NCBI GenBank assembly: GCA_002170915.1
Contig: NHHQ01000083.1
Span: 1 to 29,114 of the forward strand
Direction of reading: 5' to 3'
Source of the DNA: Rhodospirillaceae bacterium TMED167
Lineage (GTDB): Bacteria > Pseudomonadota > Alphaproteobacteria > Rhodospirillales_A > UBA2165
Length of the DNA: 29,114 nt
The notes beneath the pieces are model-generated. The model did no database searches. It was not told where the DNA came from and saw nothing but the letters and a program-made list of their open reading frames with translations. Position 1 is the first letter of the stretch. Every line of letters starts with the position of its first letter. The position numbers were made by a program, and so were the translations under genes. Below are positions 8,806 to 17,062 of the stretch, one piece after another.

Positions 8806-9822
8806 ATGATAATCGATTGCCATGGTCACTATACAACGGAACCAACCGCTCAGATAGATTGGCGTCAGGCACAATTAAAACTTGTAGAAGCCGGAGATTT
8901 CAAGCCGACCCGGGCGTTACTCGACATTAGTGATGACGCTATCCGGGAAGGGATCAACGACAATCAGTTAAAACAACAACGCGAACGCGGCACCGACAAG
9001 ACGATATTCTCGCCGCGTGCCGTTGGCATGGGCCATCACCTTGGCACTGCTGACACCAGCATGGAATGGACCCGTCTTTCCAATGACATGGTGCATCGCG
9101 TTACCCAACTTTACCCGGATAATTTTATCGGTGTCTGCTCGCTCCCTCAATATCCGGGCGTAGAACCGAAATACTGCATTCCTGAGCTCGAGCGAGCCGT
9201 CAATGAACTTGGTTTCATAGGCTGCAATTTGAATCCGGATCCGTCTGGTGCCATGTGGTCGGACCCGCCGCTCACCGACAAATGGTGGTATCCACTTTAC
9301 GAAAAGATGTGCGATCTGGATGTGCCTGCCATGATCCATGTCAGCGGGTCTTGCAATCCTAATTTCCATCCTACGGGGGCCCACTATATCGCCGCAGATA
9401 CCACAGCTTTTATGCAACTCATATCGGGGGACTTGTTTAAGGATTTTCCCTCCCTTAAATTTGTTATTCCTCATGGTGGCGGTGCGGTGCCATTCCATTG
9501 GGGGCGCTACCGGGGTCTAGCCCAGGACATGGGAAAACCCCTGCTGGACGATCATCTACTCAATAATGTGTTTTTCGATACCTGCGTCTATCACCAAGCA
9601 GGCATTGACTGTATGACAAAAGTTGTACCAGTCAAAAATATTCTTTTTGCCTCGGAGATGGTGGGAGCCGTTCGGGGCGTCGATCCTGAGACAGAGCACA
9701 ACTATGATGACACGAAACGCTACATTGATGCGACCCCTAACCTAACCGCTAAACAACGCGATCAAGTGTTTGCTGGAAACGCGCTAAATGTATACCCCCG
9801 CCTGGCGGCAAAACTAGGCTAA
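8806..9822 (+). CDS. ligJ: 4-oxalomesaconate hydratase (LigJ-type amidohydrolase)
   Basis: 338 residues, the same length class as LigJ of Sphingobium. LigJ hydrates 4-oxalomesaconate to 4-carboxy-4-hydroxy-2-oxoadipate in the protocatechuate 4,5-cleavage and gallate pathways. The resemblance to LigJ as I remember it runs the whole length: IIDCHGHYTT, NQLK...ERG, DNFIG, LNPDPSG, TTAFMQ, FVIPHGGGAVP, FFDTCVYHQ and FASEMVGAVRG. Metal ligands match: His6, His8, His178 and Glu284 (FASE), with His188 and His223 also present. The Glu in the last strand separates it from ordinary amidohydrolases such as ACMSD, which use Asp. The ribosome site TAGGAGA overlaps the stop of the aldolase gene, so the two form an operon. 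No extradiol dioxygenase of the LigAB or GalA type is present. Confidence 0.85.
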   Translation: MIIDCHGHYTTEPTAQIDWRQAQLKLVEAGDFKPTRALLDISDDAIREGINDNQLKQQRERGTDKTIFSPRAVGMGHHLGTADTSMEWTRLSNDMVHRVTQLYPDNFIGVCSLPQYPGVEPKYCIPELERAVNELGFIGCNLNPDPSGAMWSDPPLTDKWWYPLYEKMCDLDVPAMIHVSGSCNPNFHPTGAHYIAADTTAFMQLISGDLFKDFPSLKFVIPHGGGAVPFHWGRYRGLAQDMGKPLLDDHLLNNVFFDTCVYHQAGIDCMTKVVPVKNILFASEMVGAVRGVDPETEHNYDDTKRYIDATPNLTAKQRDQVFAGNALNVYPRLAAKLG

Positions 9823-9928
9823 GTCCAAAATAACGTTAGCCTATTAGAAATTGACGAAGGAGTTCGCCGCTATCCACGGTCCGGGACCATGATGCAAAGG
9901 CTCGCTAATAAAATAGGCGGCAGTTGCC

Positions 9929-11236
9929 TCAATCCCACTCAACCCGAAGCTTTTGCACACCTCTAAAAACCAGTGTCTTCAGGTATTCCCATTCCTGCCC
10001 CTTAACCAGGCGGAGGGATGGAAGGCGCTGAGTAATCTCCTCCAAAATAATTCGCATTTCGAGGCGTGCGAGAGGCGCCCCCATACAGAAATGAACACCA
10101 TTACCAAAAGCAAAGTGGCGCTTTGCGTTCGAGCGATAAATATCAAATGACTCACCATTAGGAAATTGATCTTCATCATGATTACCAGAGCCTGTCATTA
10201 AGAGTATTTTGGAACCTTCTGGAATGCTCTTGCCGCCAATTATCGTTTTTCGGGTTGTAATACGTCGCCAGGCAAAAATCGATGCGTCCATTCGTAAAAT
10301 TTCCTCTACAGCGTTGGGAATAAGCGAGGGATCCTTGCATAAGGCGTTCCATTGATCCCGGTTCTGGAGCAAATGCAATATGCCGTTTGCCGACGCCTGA
10401 GTGGTGGTTTCATGGCCGGCAAACTGCATCAGGAACATCACATTTCGTAAGTAATTGACGGTAAAGAGCGACGGGTCCTCCCGATGCATTCGTACCATAT
10501 CGCCAAGGTAATTGTCCCCAGGTTGCACCAGGGCGTCTGCCACCAGTTTTTTAGTGAAGTCCCAGTGGCGCCCCATGTCCTTCATCATTTTGATTTGTTC
10601 ATCTTCACTGGGTTTCCCCCAGTTCACAATGCCCCTGGTCGACCCTAGATTTTTGACTAGGACGGCGTCATCATCAGGTGCCCCTAAAAAGATAAACACT
10701 GCTAGGGCGGGCACTTCGTAGAGCATTTGAGAAACAAGGTCGGCCTGCCTATCCTCAATAAAACTATCTATATAGCGATTCACAATCTCGCGAATACGGG
10801 GGGCCACCTCGGCTACACGCTTTGGCGTAAATGCATCACCAAATAACTTGCGATGATGCCGATGGGTTGCCGGATTTTCATCCACCAACGTAGGCTCGAT
10901 GTCAATATTAAGTCGGTCGCGTATCTCAGCTGCCGCAGGACATATGGATGTGACCGGATGTCGGGACAGCGCGGCGGAAAACGTCTCAGGATCACGAAAT
11001 ACTTGTATGATGTCATCGAATTTGAAAACAACCCAGCAATCTATTTCCGGATCATAAAAGATCGGCTCTTCTGCTCTCGCCCGTTGAAAAAACGCGTAAG
11101 GATTCTGAAGATAATCGTCATCAAATGGCCTAAAGTCGTTCGCAAGTCCAGTTACCGGACAAGCTTGGCGCCGCTCCTCCACGGTGCTGTCCGCCGGTTC
11201 AGACTGAAACATTCCCAGATTACCTTGTCCCGACAT
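9929..11236 (-). CDS. Cytochrome P450
   Basis: 435 residues, a soluble bacterial class I type without membrane anchor. Motifs in order: ATHRHHRK helix C, I-helix oxygen-binding motif AGHETT (273-278), ExxR as EEILR (311-315) and the heme loop FAFGNGVHFCMGAPLAR with the cysteine ligand at 384. The ordinary acidic residue of the I-helix is Glu277 followed by Thr. It hydroxylates or demethylates an organic substrate using NAD(P)H through ferredoxin; no ferredoxin or ferredoxin reductase gene is in the window. It lies 56 bases behind the SDR-like gene with a GGAGGAAAG ribosome site, so both are probably one transcript. It is convergent with the LigJ gene. Confidence 0.96.
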   Translation of the reverse strand: MSGQGNLGMFQSEPADSTVEERRQACPVTGLANDFRPFDDDYLQNPYAFFQRARAEEPIFYDPEIDCWVVFKFDDIIQVFRDPETFSAALSRHPVTSICPAAAEIRDRLNIDIEPTLVDENPATHRHHRKLFGDAFTPKRVAEVAPRIREIVNRYIDSFIEDRQADLVSQMLYEVPALAVFIFLGAPDDDAVLVKNLGSTRGIVNWGKPSEDEQIKMMKDMGRHWDFTKKLVADALVQPGDNYLGDMVRMHREDPSLFTVNYLRNVMFLMQFAGHETTTQASANGILHLLQNRDQWNALCKDPSLIPNAVEEILRMDASIFAWRRITTRKTIIGGKSIPEGSKILLMTGSGNHDEDQFPNGESFDIYRSNAKRHFAFGNGVHFCMGAPLARLEMRIILEEITQRLPSLRLVKGQEWEYLKTLVFRGVQKLRVEWD

Positions 11237-11292
11237 CTAGTCTTTCCTCCACGTTGCCCACTTGTGCTTAGTCTGATGACCTGACAGCTCTA

Positions 11293-12408
11293 TCAACGCC
11301 CCATATGGTCTTTACCCTCGCCCGGACTCTTCGGGTGCGCATAGGGGTGGCTGAAGGTTTTTTCCTCAAGCGGTAAATTTTCAAATTTCTGCCTTGCTGC
11401 GTCAGCAATCTCCCTAAGCCGATCCTCGGTCTCATACTGTTTGGCCAAATCTGAATGGGTTGAGGCGTTCAAATCTGGGGGATTAGAAAGATACCAATCC
11501 ACGGTTCTTCCCAACGCCTCAACAACCGATACCTTATCTTCGTAACCAAGCTCCGCGCGAAGGGCAAATGTATCATAAAACTGGTGATGAGAATGCACAG
11601 CCGCCAGCATCATATCACGAGCCGGCTGGGCATAGATCGCTGGGACAGACACAATATCTAAATGCCAGTCCATTGCAGCTGAAATAATTTGGATCCATTG
11701 CGCCAAGGTCAGTTGCTGTGTATCCGCACAATTGTATATTTTTCCACCAGCAACCCCAGATTGACTTGACGCAAGAAGAACCGCGTGGGCCATATTTTCA
11801 GCATATCCACGGCTGAACACTGTTAATCCGTTATCAGGGAGGGCAATGATCGTCCGCTTGTCCAAAATGCGTTTCACCACCCACCATTCACAAGGTAATG
11901 GCTGTCGCGGACCGTAAACGAGAGGATAGCGCAAATGGGTGGCCACATAATTTCCTGCCGCATGGCCTTCCATTACAGCATCCTCAGCCTGTTTAACTAA
12001 AAACCCAAATCGGAATTCTTTTTCACTCTCTATCTTAGGTGCATCCTCTGGCAGAGGAACCTGAATTCCTGACGGAAAAACCGCGTCGGGTTGTTGTATG
12101 CCCCGGTAGCAGGGCGCACCGCCCACGCTGATAAGTCGATCCGTATGATTGCCAGCAACCTCAGCGATAATCCTTAACCGGCCGTAGCTTGCGATGATCT
12201 GATCAAACGACCGCCCCGCCAAAGCATCCCTCAGAGTCTCCTCGAAATGCGGGTCAGCGATAATACTCTCAACATTATCCGGTAAATCAGGCGATTTGTG
12301 GCTACCCCTGTTTAAGATTGTGACGTCGTGACCTTGTTCCAAAAGACCATTTACCACGAACGGCCCCGTGGGTCCCGTCCCGCCAATAATAAGCGTTTTC
12401 ACCGGCAT
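11293..12408 (-). CDS. NAD-dependent epimerase/dehydratase-like atypical SDR
   Basis: 371 residues. It opens with a Rossmann beta-alpha-beta unit with the glycine motif GGTGPTG (about 9-15) and NRG after the second strand. Further family features are YPLVYGPRQPLPCEWWVVKRIL and FSRGYAENMAHAVLLA, the substrate-side elements of extended SDRs. I do not find the usual YxxxK catalytic pair, so it belongs with the atypical, mRNA-binding- or isoflavone-reductase-like group whose activities are diverse. The C-terminal 50 residues are charged and probably extend beyond the core. Start ATG at 12408 with AAGGAG close upstream. It is the first gene of a two-gene unit with the P450 and could act on the P450 substrate or product. 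Confidence 0.8.
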   Translation of the reverse strand: MPVKTLIIGGTGPTGPFVVNGLLEQGHDVTILNRGSHKSPDLPDNVESIIADPHFEETLRDALAGRSFDQIIASYGRLRIIAEVAGNHTDRLISVGGAPCYRGIQQPDAVFPSGIQVPLPEDAPKIESEKEFRFGFLVKQAEDAVMEGHAAGNYVATHLRYPLVYGPRQPLPCEWWVVKRILDKRTIIALPDNGLTVFSRGYAENMAHAVLLASSQSGVAGGKIYNCADTQQLTLAQWIQIISAAMDWHLDIVSVPAIYAQPARDMMLAAVHSHHQFYDTFALRAELGYEDKVSVVEALGRTVDWYLSNPPDLNASTHSDLAKQYETEDRLREIADAARQKFENLPLEEKTFSHPYAHPKSPGEGKDHMGR

Positions 12409-12813
12409 CTACTCCTTGTGTCGAAAGTCGTATAAGTCACAAAACTAACCGCAAAGCAGTGTTCCGGAAAAGCAGTTTATGCCTTGCTAGCAGTGGTTCG
12501 CCTGCCCGGCCAACCAACACATCATCTAATCTTTATGATACGTCACGATAATAATTTTGCTGGTTCCTCTCCGGTTCCATACGAGAACTATGCTGCCGTA
12601 AAGCCCTTCCTAGCTGAGCAATAATGCCTAACCCCAGGCCAAACGTCGATCCAAACTCAGAAACGTCAGGCCCGACATGCTGTGGTTAAATGTCACCCCC
12701 AGAATGCATGGCACCCAAAAAATGCATTCCATAGTTATTAAAAGCACTACAAAAACATCAAATTGAAACACTCGAATTTTGCCGTAGAATTGGTTCCTAG
12801 AAGGCCTCGTTTT
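12409..12813. other. Intergenic region between divergent SDR/P450 and araC genes
   Basis: About 405 bases between divergent genes, expected to hold both promoters. I find no convincing ORF or RNA gene. The frame of the AraC gene stays open upstream to a TTG at 12763, which has no ribosome site. The only clear structure is the inverted repeat at 12702-12729, listed separately. Confidence 0.4.
12702..12729. repeat. 8-bp inverted repeat GAATGCAT/ATGCATTC
   Basis: GAATGCAT at 12702-12709 is mirrored by ATGCATTC at 12722-12729, so the two half-sites are centred 20 bases apart, about two helical turns. The right arm is followed by TGCA-N6-AGTTA, one mismatch from the TGCA-N6-GGNTA half-site known for XylS/BenR-type AraC regulators. 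It lies about 85 bases before the AraC gene and may be an operator for that gene or for the divergent unit. Confidence 0.4.
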
Positions 12814-13863
12814 ATGCTGGACGAAACTATCGTCTACGGACGCGAAATAGCTAGGATTCCCAAAATGGCAACATCTCATGCAGGCTCACGCGGCAACTGG
12901 TCGTCTTATTTTCTGTCCAGTGACACTAAGAAAACACAGGCGCTTGTGGGCCAAAATATTGTTGACCACACTCTTGAACACAGATCGTCGCAAAAACGGC
13001 CCGTCACCGTCCGTTACAGGAGTGCCTCTCTGGGTGCTCTTACACTTCATGATATGGCCTACTCCATGTTCGGCGAGGGAGAGGTAGCCATCAACGTCGA
13101 GAGGATGGCCCATGTTTACCTTTGTGAAATAAACCTTTCTGGTGATATGAAGGTTGGCCTTAAAACCGCCGATAAAGCCTTTCAGCCTGGGGAAATTTAC
13201 ATGATTAACGCGGATGCCCCGCACGCCAAGATATGGCGGTCGGATGGACGGCAGATCATGATCAAAGTCCACCGGAAGGATATGGAGCGTGCTCTTGAAA
13301 AACTGACTGGTCTTCCAATCCAGGAACCCCTTATGTTCGATCCTCACCCCCGCCCCTTGACCGGCATGGCTGCGACCTTCGGACAGATGATCGACGTTCT
13401 GAGCGCGGACCTGGACCTGGAAACGTCATATTTCGCGGCCCTGCCGGATGATGCCGCAGAAAACCTGATACTTGGGCTCCTGCTGCAGGCGCTTCCGAAT
13501 AATTACTCCCATTTACTTGCCAACCCCTCAACCACCGTCCGGCCCCGCCACGTCCGTCATGCCGCCGAGTATATCCACGCGCACTCACCCGATCAGATGA
13601 CCTTGGACGAATTGGTTGCCGTGGCCGGTGTGAGCAAAAGGTCCCTGCATTCGGGCTTCAGGAAATATTACGGCGTTTCGCCAATGTCGTATTTGCGTAA
13701 TGTCCGATTAGACAGGGCAAGGTTGTCTCTAAAAGAAACAGCCAGCGAGGCCACCGTCACCAAAGTTGCCCTGGAGTGCGGCTTTAACCATCTTGGTAAA
13801 TTTGCTGGAGCCTACCGGGACCGGTTTGGCGAATTGCCCTCTGAAACACTCCAAGGCTCGTAG
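12814..13863 (+). CDS. AraC-family transcriptional regulator
   Basis: 349 residues from the ATG at 12814, chosen because AGAAGG lies 9 bases upstream. The ATG at 12865 (332 residues) also has an AGGA and is a good alternative; a TTG at 12763 has no ribosome site. The N-terminal half fits the AraC_binding_2 type domain found in regulators of oxygenase operons. The C-terminal half has two helix-turn-helix units: MTLDELVAVAGVSKRSLHSGF (about 262-282) and VTKVALECGFNHLGKFAGAY (about 315-334), followed by RFGELPSE, the end of the XylS/AraC signature. It stands directly before and in the same direction as the Rieske dioxygenase genes, which are its likely targets through the direct repeats at 13873-13902. 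Confidence 0.9.
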   Translation: MLDETIVYGREIARIPKMATSHAGSRGNWSSYFLSSDTKKTQALVGQNIVDHTLEHRSSQKRPVTVRYRSASLGALTLHDMAYSMFGEGEVAINVERMAHVYLCEINLSGDMKVGLKTADKAFQPGEIYMINADAPHAKIWRSDGRQIMIKVHRKDMERALEKLTGLPIQEPLMFDPHPRPLTGMAATFGQMIDVLSADLDLETSYFAALPDDAAENLILGLLLQALPNNYSHLLANPSTTVRPRHVRHAAEYIHAHSPDQMTLDELVAVAGVSKRSLHSGFRKYYGVSPMSYLRNVRLDRARLSLKETASEATVTKVALECGFNHLGKFAGAYRDRFGELPSETLQGS

Positions 13864-13872
13864 TTTATTACC

Positions 13873-13902
13873 ATTTAGGGATGTTATAATCTATTTGGGG
13901 AT
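13873..13902 (+). promoter_or_regulatory. Two direct repeats 20 bp apart, candidate AraC operator of the dioxygenase genes
   Basis: ATTTAGGGAT (13873-13882) and ATTTGGGGAT (13893-13902) are identical at 9 of 10 positions and start exactly 20 bases apart, the usual geometry of tandem AraC-family half-sites. They lie between the AraC gene and the Rieske gene. A TATAAT at 13885-13890 falls between them. If the downstream repeat abuts the -35 region, transcription would start near 13935, which fits a coding start at 13995 rather than 13926. Confidence 0.5.
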
Positions 13903-13994
13903 AGCATTACCGGATTGAACCTGGAATGATAAGAGAAATAATAAGCCCTGCACGGGCGCAATTAAAAACAGTTCATAGTAGCAGGGGAAGCAAA

Positions 13995-15308
13995 ATGCCT
14001 TTAGACGAATACGGTAATCTGGGATCTTTGGTTGAACCAGACAGGGTCCACAAAGCGTGTTACGCGGATGAAGAGGTTTTCGAAAAAGAACTCGAGAACA
14101 TTTTCTACAAATCCTGGATTTACATCGGTCATGAGAGCCAAGTCCCCAATGCAGGGGACTATTGGACCACTTGGGTCGGCAAGGAGCGGATGATTCTGTG
14201 CCGAGGAGAAGACGGCGATGTCAACGTACTCTATAACCGTTGCCCGCACCGAGGCGCCCTAATTTGTAACAACTTGCATGGGAATGCCCCCAAAGCCTTT
14301 CGCTGTCCCTATCATGCATGGCAGTTCAACATGGACGGCAGCCTGCGCAATGTCCCTATGAAGCAGGGTTATGAAGGCGTTATAGATCTGACCGATCCAC
14401 AACTCCAAATGAAGCGCGCCGAGCGCCAGGGTACTTACCGGGGTTTTGTCTTCGCCAGTTTGTCTGACGAGGGCCCCAGCTTAGAGGAATGGCTTGGTCA
14501 AGGGGCAAAGGCCGCGTTCGATGACATCTGCAACCGCTCCCCCGAGGGCGAATGCGAAATTGTTGTAAACTGCTTCCGCATTATCCAGCATTCCAATTGG
14601 AAAATTTTCCTGGAGAACCAGCTCGACGCGGTCCACCCCTCGATCACGCACCATTCGACGGGAGACGCTGCAGCAGACATGCAGAGGGTTTACACAGAGA
14701 AAACCGGTGATGAGCCGCCCATGGGTTATCAGTTCCTCGCTGATTTCACGCTGCCCTATGAGAAATGGGACAGCCTGGACACTATTGGTCACCCATATGG
14801 TCATACAGTGCTAGCGGGCTACATGGGTCTGCGGCCACGCGACCCCGTAACGGTTGCCCATGAAGAATCATTGACGGCCGTTCATGGTGAAAAACGAATG
14901 GATGAAATTCTTTCGACCAACGTACACCATGTCCTGGTTTACCCCTGCTTGTCGGTCCAGCCGCCGCTTCAGCAGCTCCGCGCTGTTAGGCCTTTAGCCG
15001 CCAACAAGACGCTTACTGAGATCTGGCATTTTAGATTGAAAGGAGCGCCCGAGGGCATATACGACAGGTCTCTGGCCTACTATTATCACGTCAATTCACC
15101 GTCCACGATGGTGAACGCCGATGACCTAAACAACTTCCGCGCTTGTCAGGAAGGCCTGACACTAGAGGGTGGCGGAGATTGGGTGAGTTTTCACCGAAAC
15201 TTCGGTCAGGATCCCGTGGAAAACGGCATAACGACGTCGGTCACAGGAATGAGCGAACAACCGATGCGGAACATGTTTGCCGCCTGGAAACAATACATGT
15301 CGGTTTGA
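13995..15308 (+). CDS. Rieske aromatic-ring-hydroxylating dioxygenase, alpha subunit
   Basis: 437 residues from the ATG at 13995, which has AGGGG 7 bases upstream; an in-frame ATG at 13926 would add 23 residues without family resemblance. The Rieske [2Fe-2S] ligands are Cys83/His85 (CPHRG) and Cys104/His107 (CPYHAW). The catalytic domain has Asp211, His214 and His219 (NQLDAVHPSITH), the bridging Asp and two Fe(II) ligands; the third ligand, an Asp, is probably in NADDLNNF. It dihydroxylates or monohydroxylates an aromatic acid with electrons from a ferredoxin and reductase, which are not encoded nearby. The beta subunit follows at once. Subfamily and substrate cannot be fixed by eye; benzoate-, salicylate-, anthranilate- or phenylpropionate-type are all possible. 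Confidence 0.93.
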   Translation: MPLDEYGNLGSLVEPDRVHKACYADEEVFEKELENIFYKSWIYIGHESQVPNAGDYWTTWVGKERMILCRGEDGDVNVLYNRCPHRGALICNNLHGNAPKAFRCPYHAWQFNMDGSLRNVPMKQGYEGVIDLTDPQLQMKRAERQGTYRGFVFASLSDEGPSLEEWLGQGAKAAFDDICNRSPEGECEIVVNCFRIIQHSNWKIFLENQLDAVHPSITHHSTGDAAADMQRVYTEKTGDEPPMGYQFLADFTLPYEKWDSLDTIGHPYGHTVLAGYMGLRPRDPVTVAHEESLTAVHGEKRMDEILSTNVHHVLVYPCLSVQPPLQQLRAVRPLAANKTLTEIWHFRLKGAPEGIYDRSLAYYYHVNSPSTMVNADDLNNFRACQEGLTLEGGGDWVSFHRNFGQDPVENGITTSVTGMSEQPMRNMFAAWKQYMSV

Positions 15309-15315
15309 GGGGGAT

Positions 15316-15825
15316 ATGACCATGCCAAACGATACGACTACACGCGCGTCCACAAGCTCGCTGCAGGACGTGGAACAATTTCTCTACCGTCAGGCCGATA
15401 TTCTGGATGAACGCCGCTGGGAGGAATGGCTAGGGCTGTTTACCGACGACGGCATCTACTGGATGCCCGCAGCTGCCGAACAAGCGGCAGGCGAAGGCCA
15501 GCCCAATATTTTTTGGGAAGACCACTACCTTATGGATATGCGTATCCGCCGTGTGGAGCATCCGTATGCGCACTCGCAAAAGGCTGGTCATCGGACCAGC
15601 CACGTGGTTTCCAACGTGATGATCCAAAGCGAGAGCGATGATGATATCATCGCTACATCGCGCTTTCATATGGTCGAATACCGCCTGGATGAGCAGCGCT
15701 ATTTTGGCGGTAAATACACACATCGCTTTTCCAAAACGGACGCGGGCCTCAAGATTAAGCTCCAGCGCGTTGATCTCGCCAACGTCGAAGGCCCCTTCGA
15801 GTATGTCATGCAGGTCTGGCTGTAA
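15316..15825 (+). CDS. Ring-hydroxylating dioxygenase, beta subunit
   Basis: 169 residues from the ATG at 15316. A second ATG at 15322 is better spaced from the GAGGGGG ribosome site and may be the real start; the open frame before 15316 overlaps the alpha gene. The N-terminal helix (VEQFLYRQADILDERRWEEWLGLFTDDGIYWMP) is typical of beta subunits, as are the SHVVSNVMI segment, the SRFHMVEYR strand and the closing basic strand LKIKLQRVDL. The fold is NTF2-like and the subunit builds the alpha3beta3 hexamer with the preceding protein; it has no catalytic residues of its own. A strong terminator follows 24 bases after the stop. Confidence 0.93.
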   Translation: MTMPNDTTTRASTSSLQDVEQFLYRQADILDERRWEEWLGLFTDDGIYWMPAAAEQAAGEGQPNIFWEDHYLMDMRIRRVEHPYAHSQKAGHRTSHVVSNVMIQSESDDDIIATSRFHMVEYRLDEQRYFGGKYTHRFSKTDAGLKIKLQRVDLANVEGPFEYVMQVWL

Positions 15826-15849
15826 ATTTTAGATTAGGCACGATATAAC

Positions 15850-15886
15850 GGGGGCAGTATAATACCTACTGCCCCCATATTTTTTG
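15850..15886 (+). terminator. Rho-independent terminator after the dioxygenase genes
   Basis: A perfect 10-bp stem (GGGGGCAGTA at 15850-15859 and TACTGCCCCC at 15867-15876) encloses a 7-base loop. It is followed by ATATTTTTTG, a T-rich tail on the plus strand. It ends about one base before the ATG of the next gene. Confidence 0.9.
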
Positions 15887-15887
15887 C

Positions 15888-17036
15888 ATGACCCCCGCCC
15901 CCAATTCCATCCGGCTGGCCCTCTATTATGCGGCCTATTTTGCCGTCATCGGTATTTTGCTGCCATTTTGGCCGGTTTGGCTAAGCGCCAAGGGCCTGAC
16001 AGCGGCCCAGATCGGGCTGGTGTTGGCCTCGGCGCCCTTTGTGCGCGCTTTTGCCAGCCCGTTAATCGCCCAATACGCGGATCAAAGGGGCCTGCGCCAA
16101 CCGATCATATTGGGGCTGACTGCCGTTTCCGCTGCCGCCTTCGCCGCCTTCTATTTCATCAGTGGTTTCTGGGCCATAATTTTGGTCACGGTTTTATTCT
16201 TTATGTTCTTCTCAGCGAGTCAGCCGTTGGCGGAAAGCCTGACCATGCATGTCGTGCGCTCGGAAAGCGCAAACTATGGCCGCATACGGCTTTGGGGATC
16301 GATCACATTTATTATTGCCGCGGTGGGTGGCGGCGCAATCCTTGAGGGGCGCGACGCGGATGTCATTTTTTATCTATCTTTGGCGGGTTTGGGCTTCCTG
16401 TTTTTCGTGTGCGTGATGCTACCCCGGGCGCGCTTTGAAGCGTCACCCAGCGACAGGCCTCCTCTTCTCGAACTCTTCAAAATTAAAACATTCCTCCTCA
16501 TGCTCGCCGCCGCCGCGCTCATCCAGTCGAGCCACGCCGTGGTCTATAGTTTCAGCACCATTCACTGGAAGAGCATCGGCTATTCCGAAACCCTGATCGG
16601 CCTGTTATGGGCGGAGGGTGTGGTGGCCGAAATTATCCTCTTCCACTACAGTGTAACGGTCCTGCGATATATTAGTCCGGTGATGCTGATCATCATGGGC
16701 GCAGCCGCTGGCGTTCTTCGCTGGACCATCATGGGAACAACAGACGCTCTCCCCGCCCTGTTTATTGCGCAGGTTCTCCATGGTCTGACGTTCGGCGCGG
16801 CCCATTTGGGCGCAATTCACTATATCTCTGATACAATCCCCCCGCATCTGTCCGCCACCGCACAGAGCCTACTGTCGGCCGTCGTCATGGGCATCGCAAT
16901 CGGCATCACCACCATCGCCGCAGGTGCGATGTATGGAGTTATCGGCGCTCAGTCCTATTACCCCATGGCCGGTATGGCCGTGGCGAGCACGATATTAGGT
17001 GTGCTTCTGTACATTCGCGTCAACCGAGACGCCTAA
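15888..17036 (+). CDS. MFS permease of the HcaT (3-phenylpropionate) type
   Basis: 382 residues with about 12 predicted membrane helices. It resembles E. coli HcaT as I remember it along the whole length: the start ALYYAAYFAVIGILLPFWPVW, the YGRIRLWGSITFI segment after helix 4, and GYSETLIGLLWAEGVVAEIILF, LRWTIMG and QVLHGLTFGAAHLGA in the second half. The family moves aromatic acids across the inner membrane, which fits uptake of the dioxygenase substrate. The ATG at 15888 directly follows a terminator hairpin and has no ribosome site, so the gene is probably expressed from a leaderless or weak initiation or from read-through. No better in-frame start is evident, because the first helix begins within ten residues. 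Confidence 0.87.
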   Translation: MTPAPNSIRLALYYAAYFAVIGILLPFWPVWLSAKGLTAAQIGLVLASAPFVRAFASPLIAQYADQRGLRQPIILGLTAVSAAAFAAFYFISGFWAIILVTVLFFMFFSASQPLAESLTMHVVRSESANYGRIRLWGSITFIIAAVGGGAILEGRDADVIFYLSLAGLGFLFFVCVMLPRARFEASPSDRPPLLELFKIKTFLLMLAAAALIQSSHAVVYSFSTIHWKSIGYSETLIGLLWAEGVVAEIILFHYSVTVLRYISPVMLIIMGAAAGVLRWTIMGTTDALPALFIAQVLHGLTFGAAHLGAIHYISDTIPPHLSATAQSLLSAVVMGIAIGITTIAAGAMYGVIGAQSYYPMAGMAVASTILGVLLYIRVNRDA

Positions 17037-17062
17037 GAAATAATCCTCATGATCGTAATAAT

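Noticed and set aside
8806..9822. Reading the amidohydrolase as ACMSD or a picolinate-pathway decarboxylase
   Set aside because: The full-length match to LigJ and the Glu284 metal ligand in FASE fit LigJ better than the Asp-containing decarboxylases, even though kynureninase is nearby.
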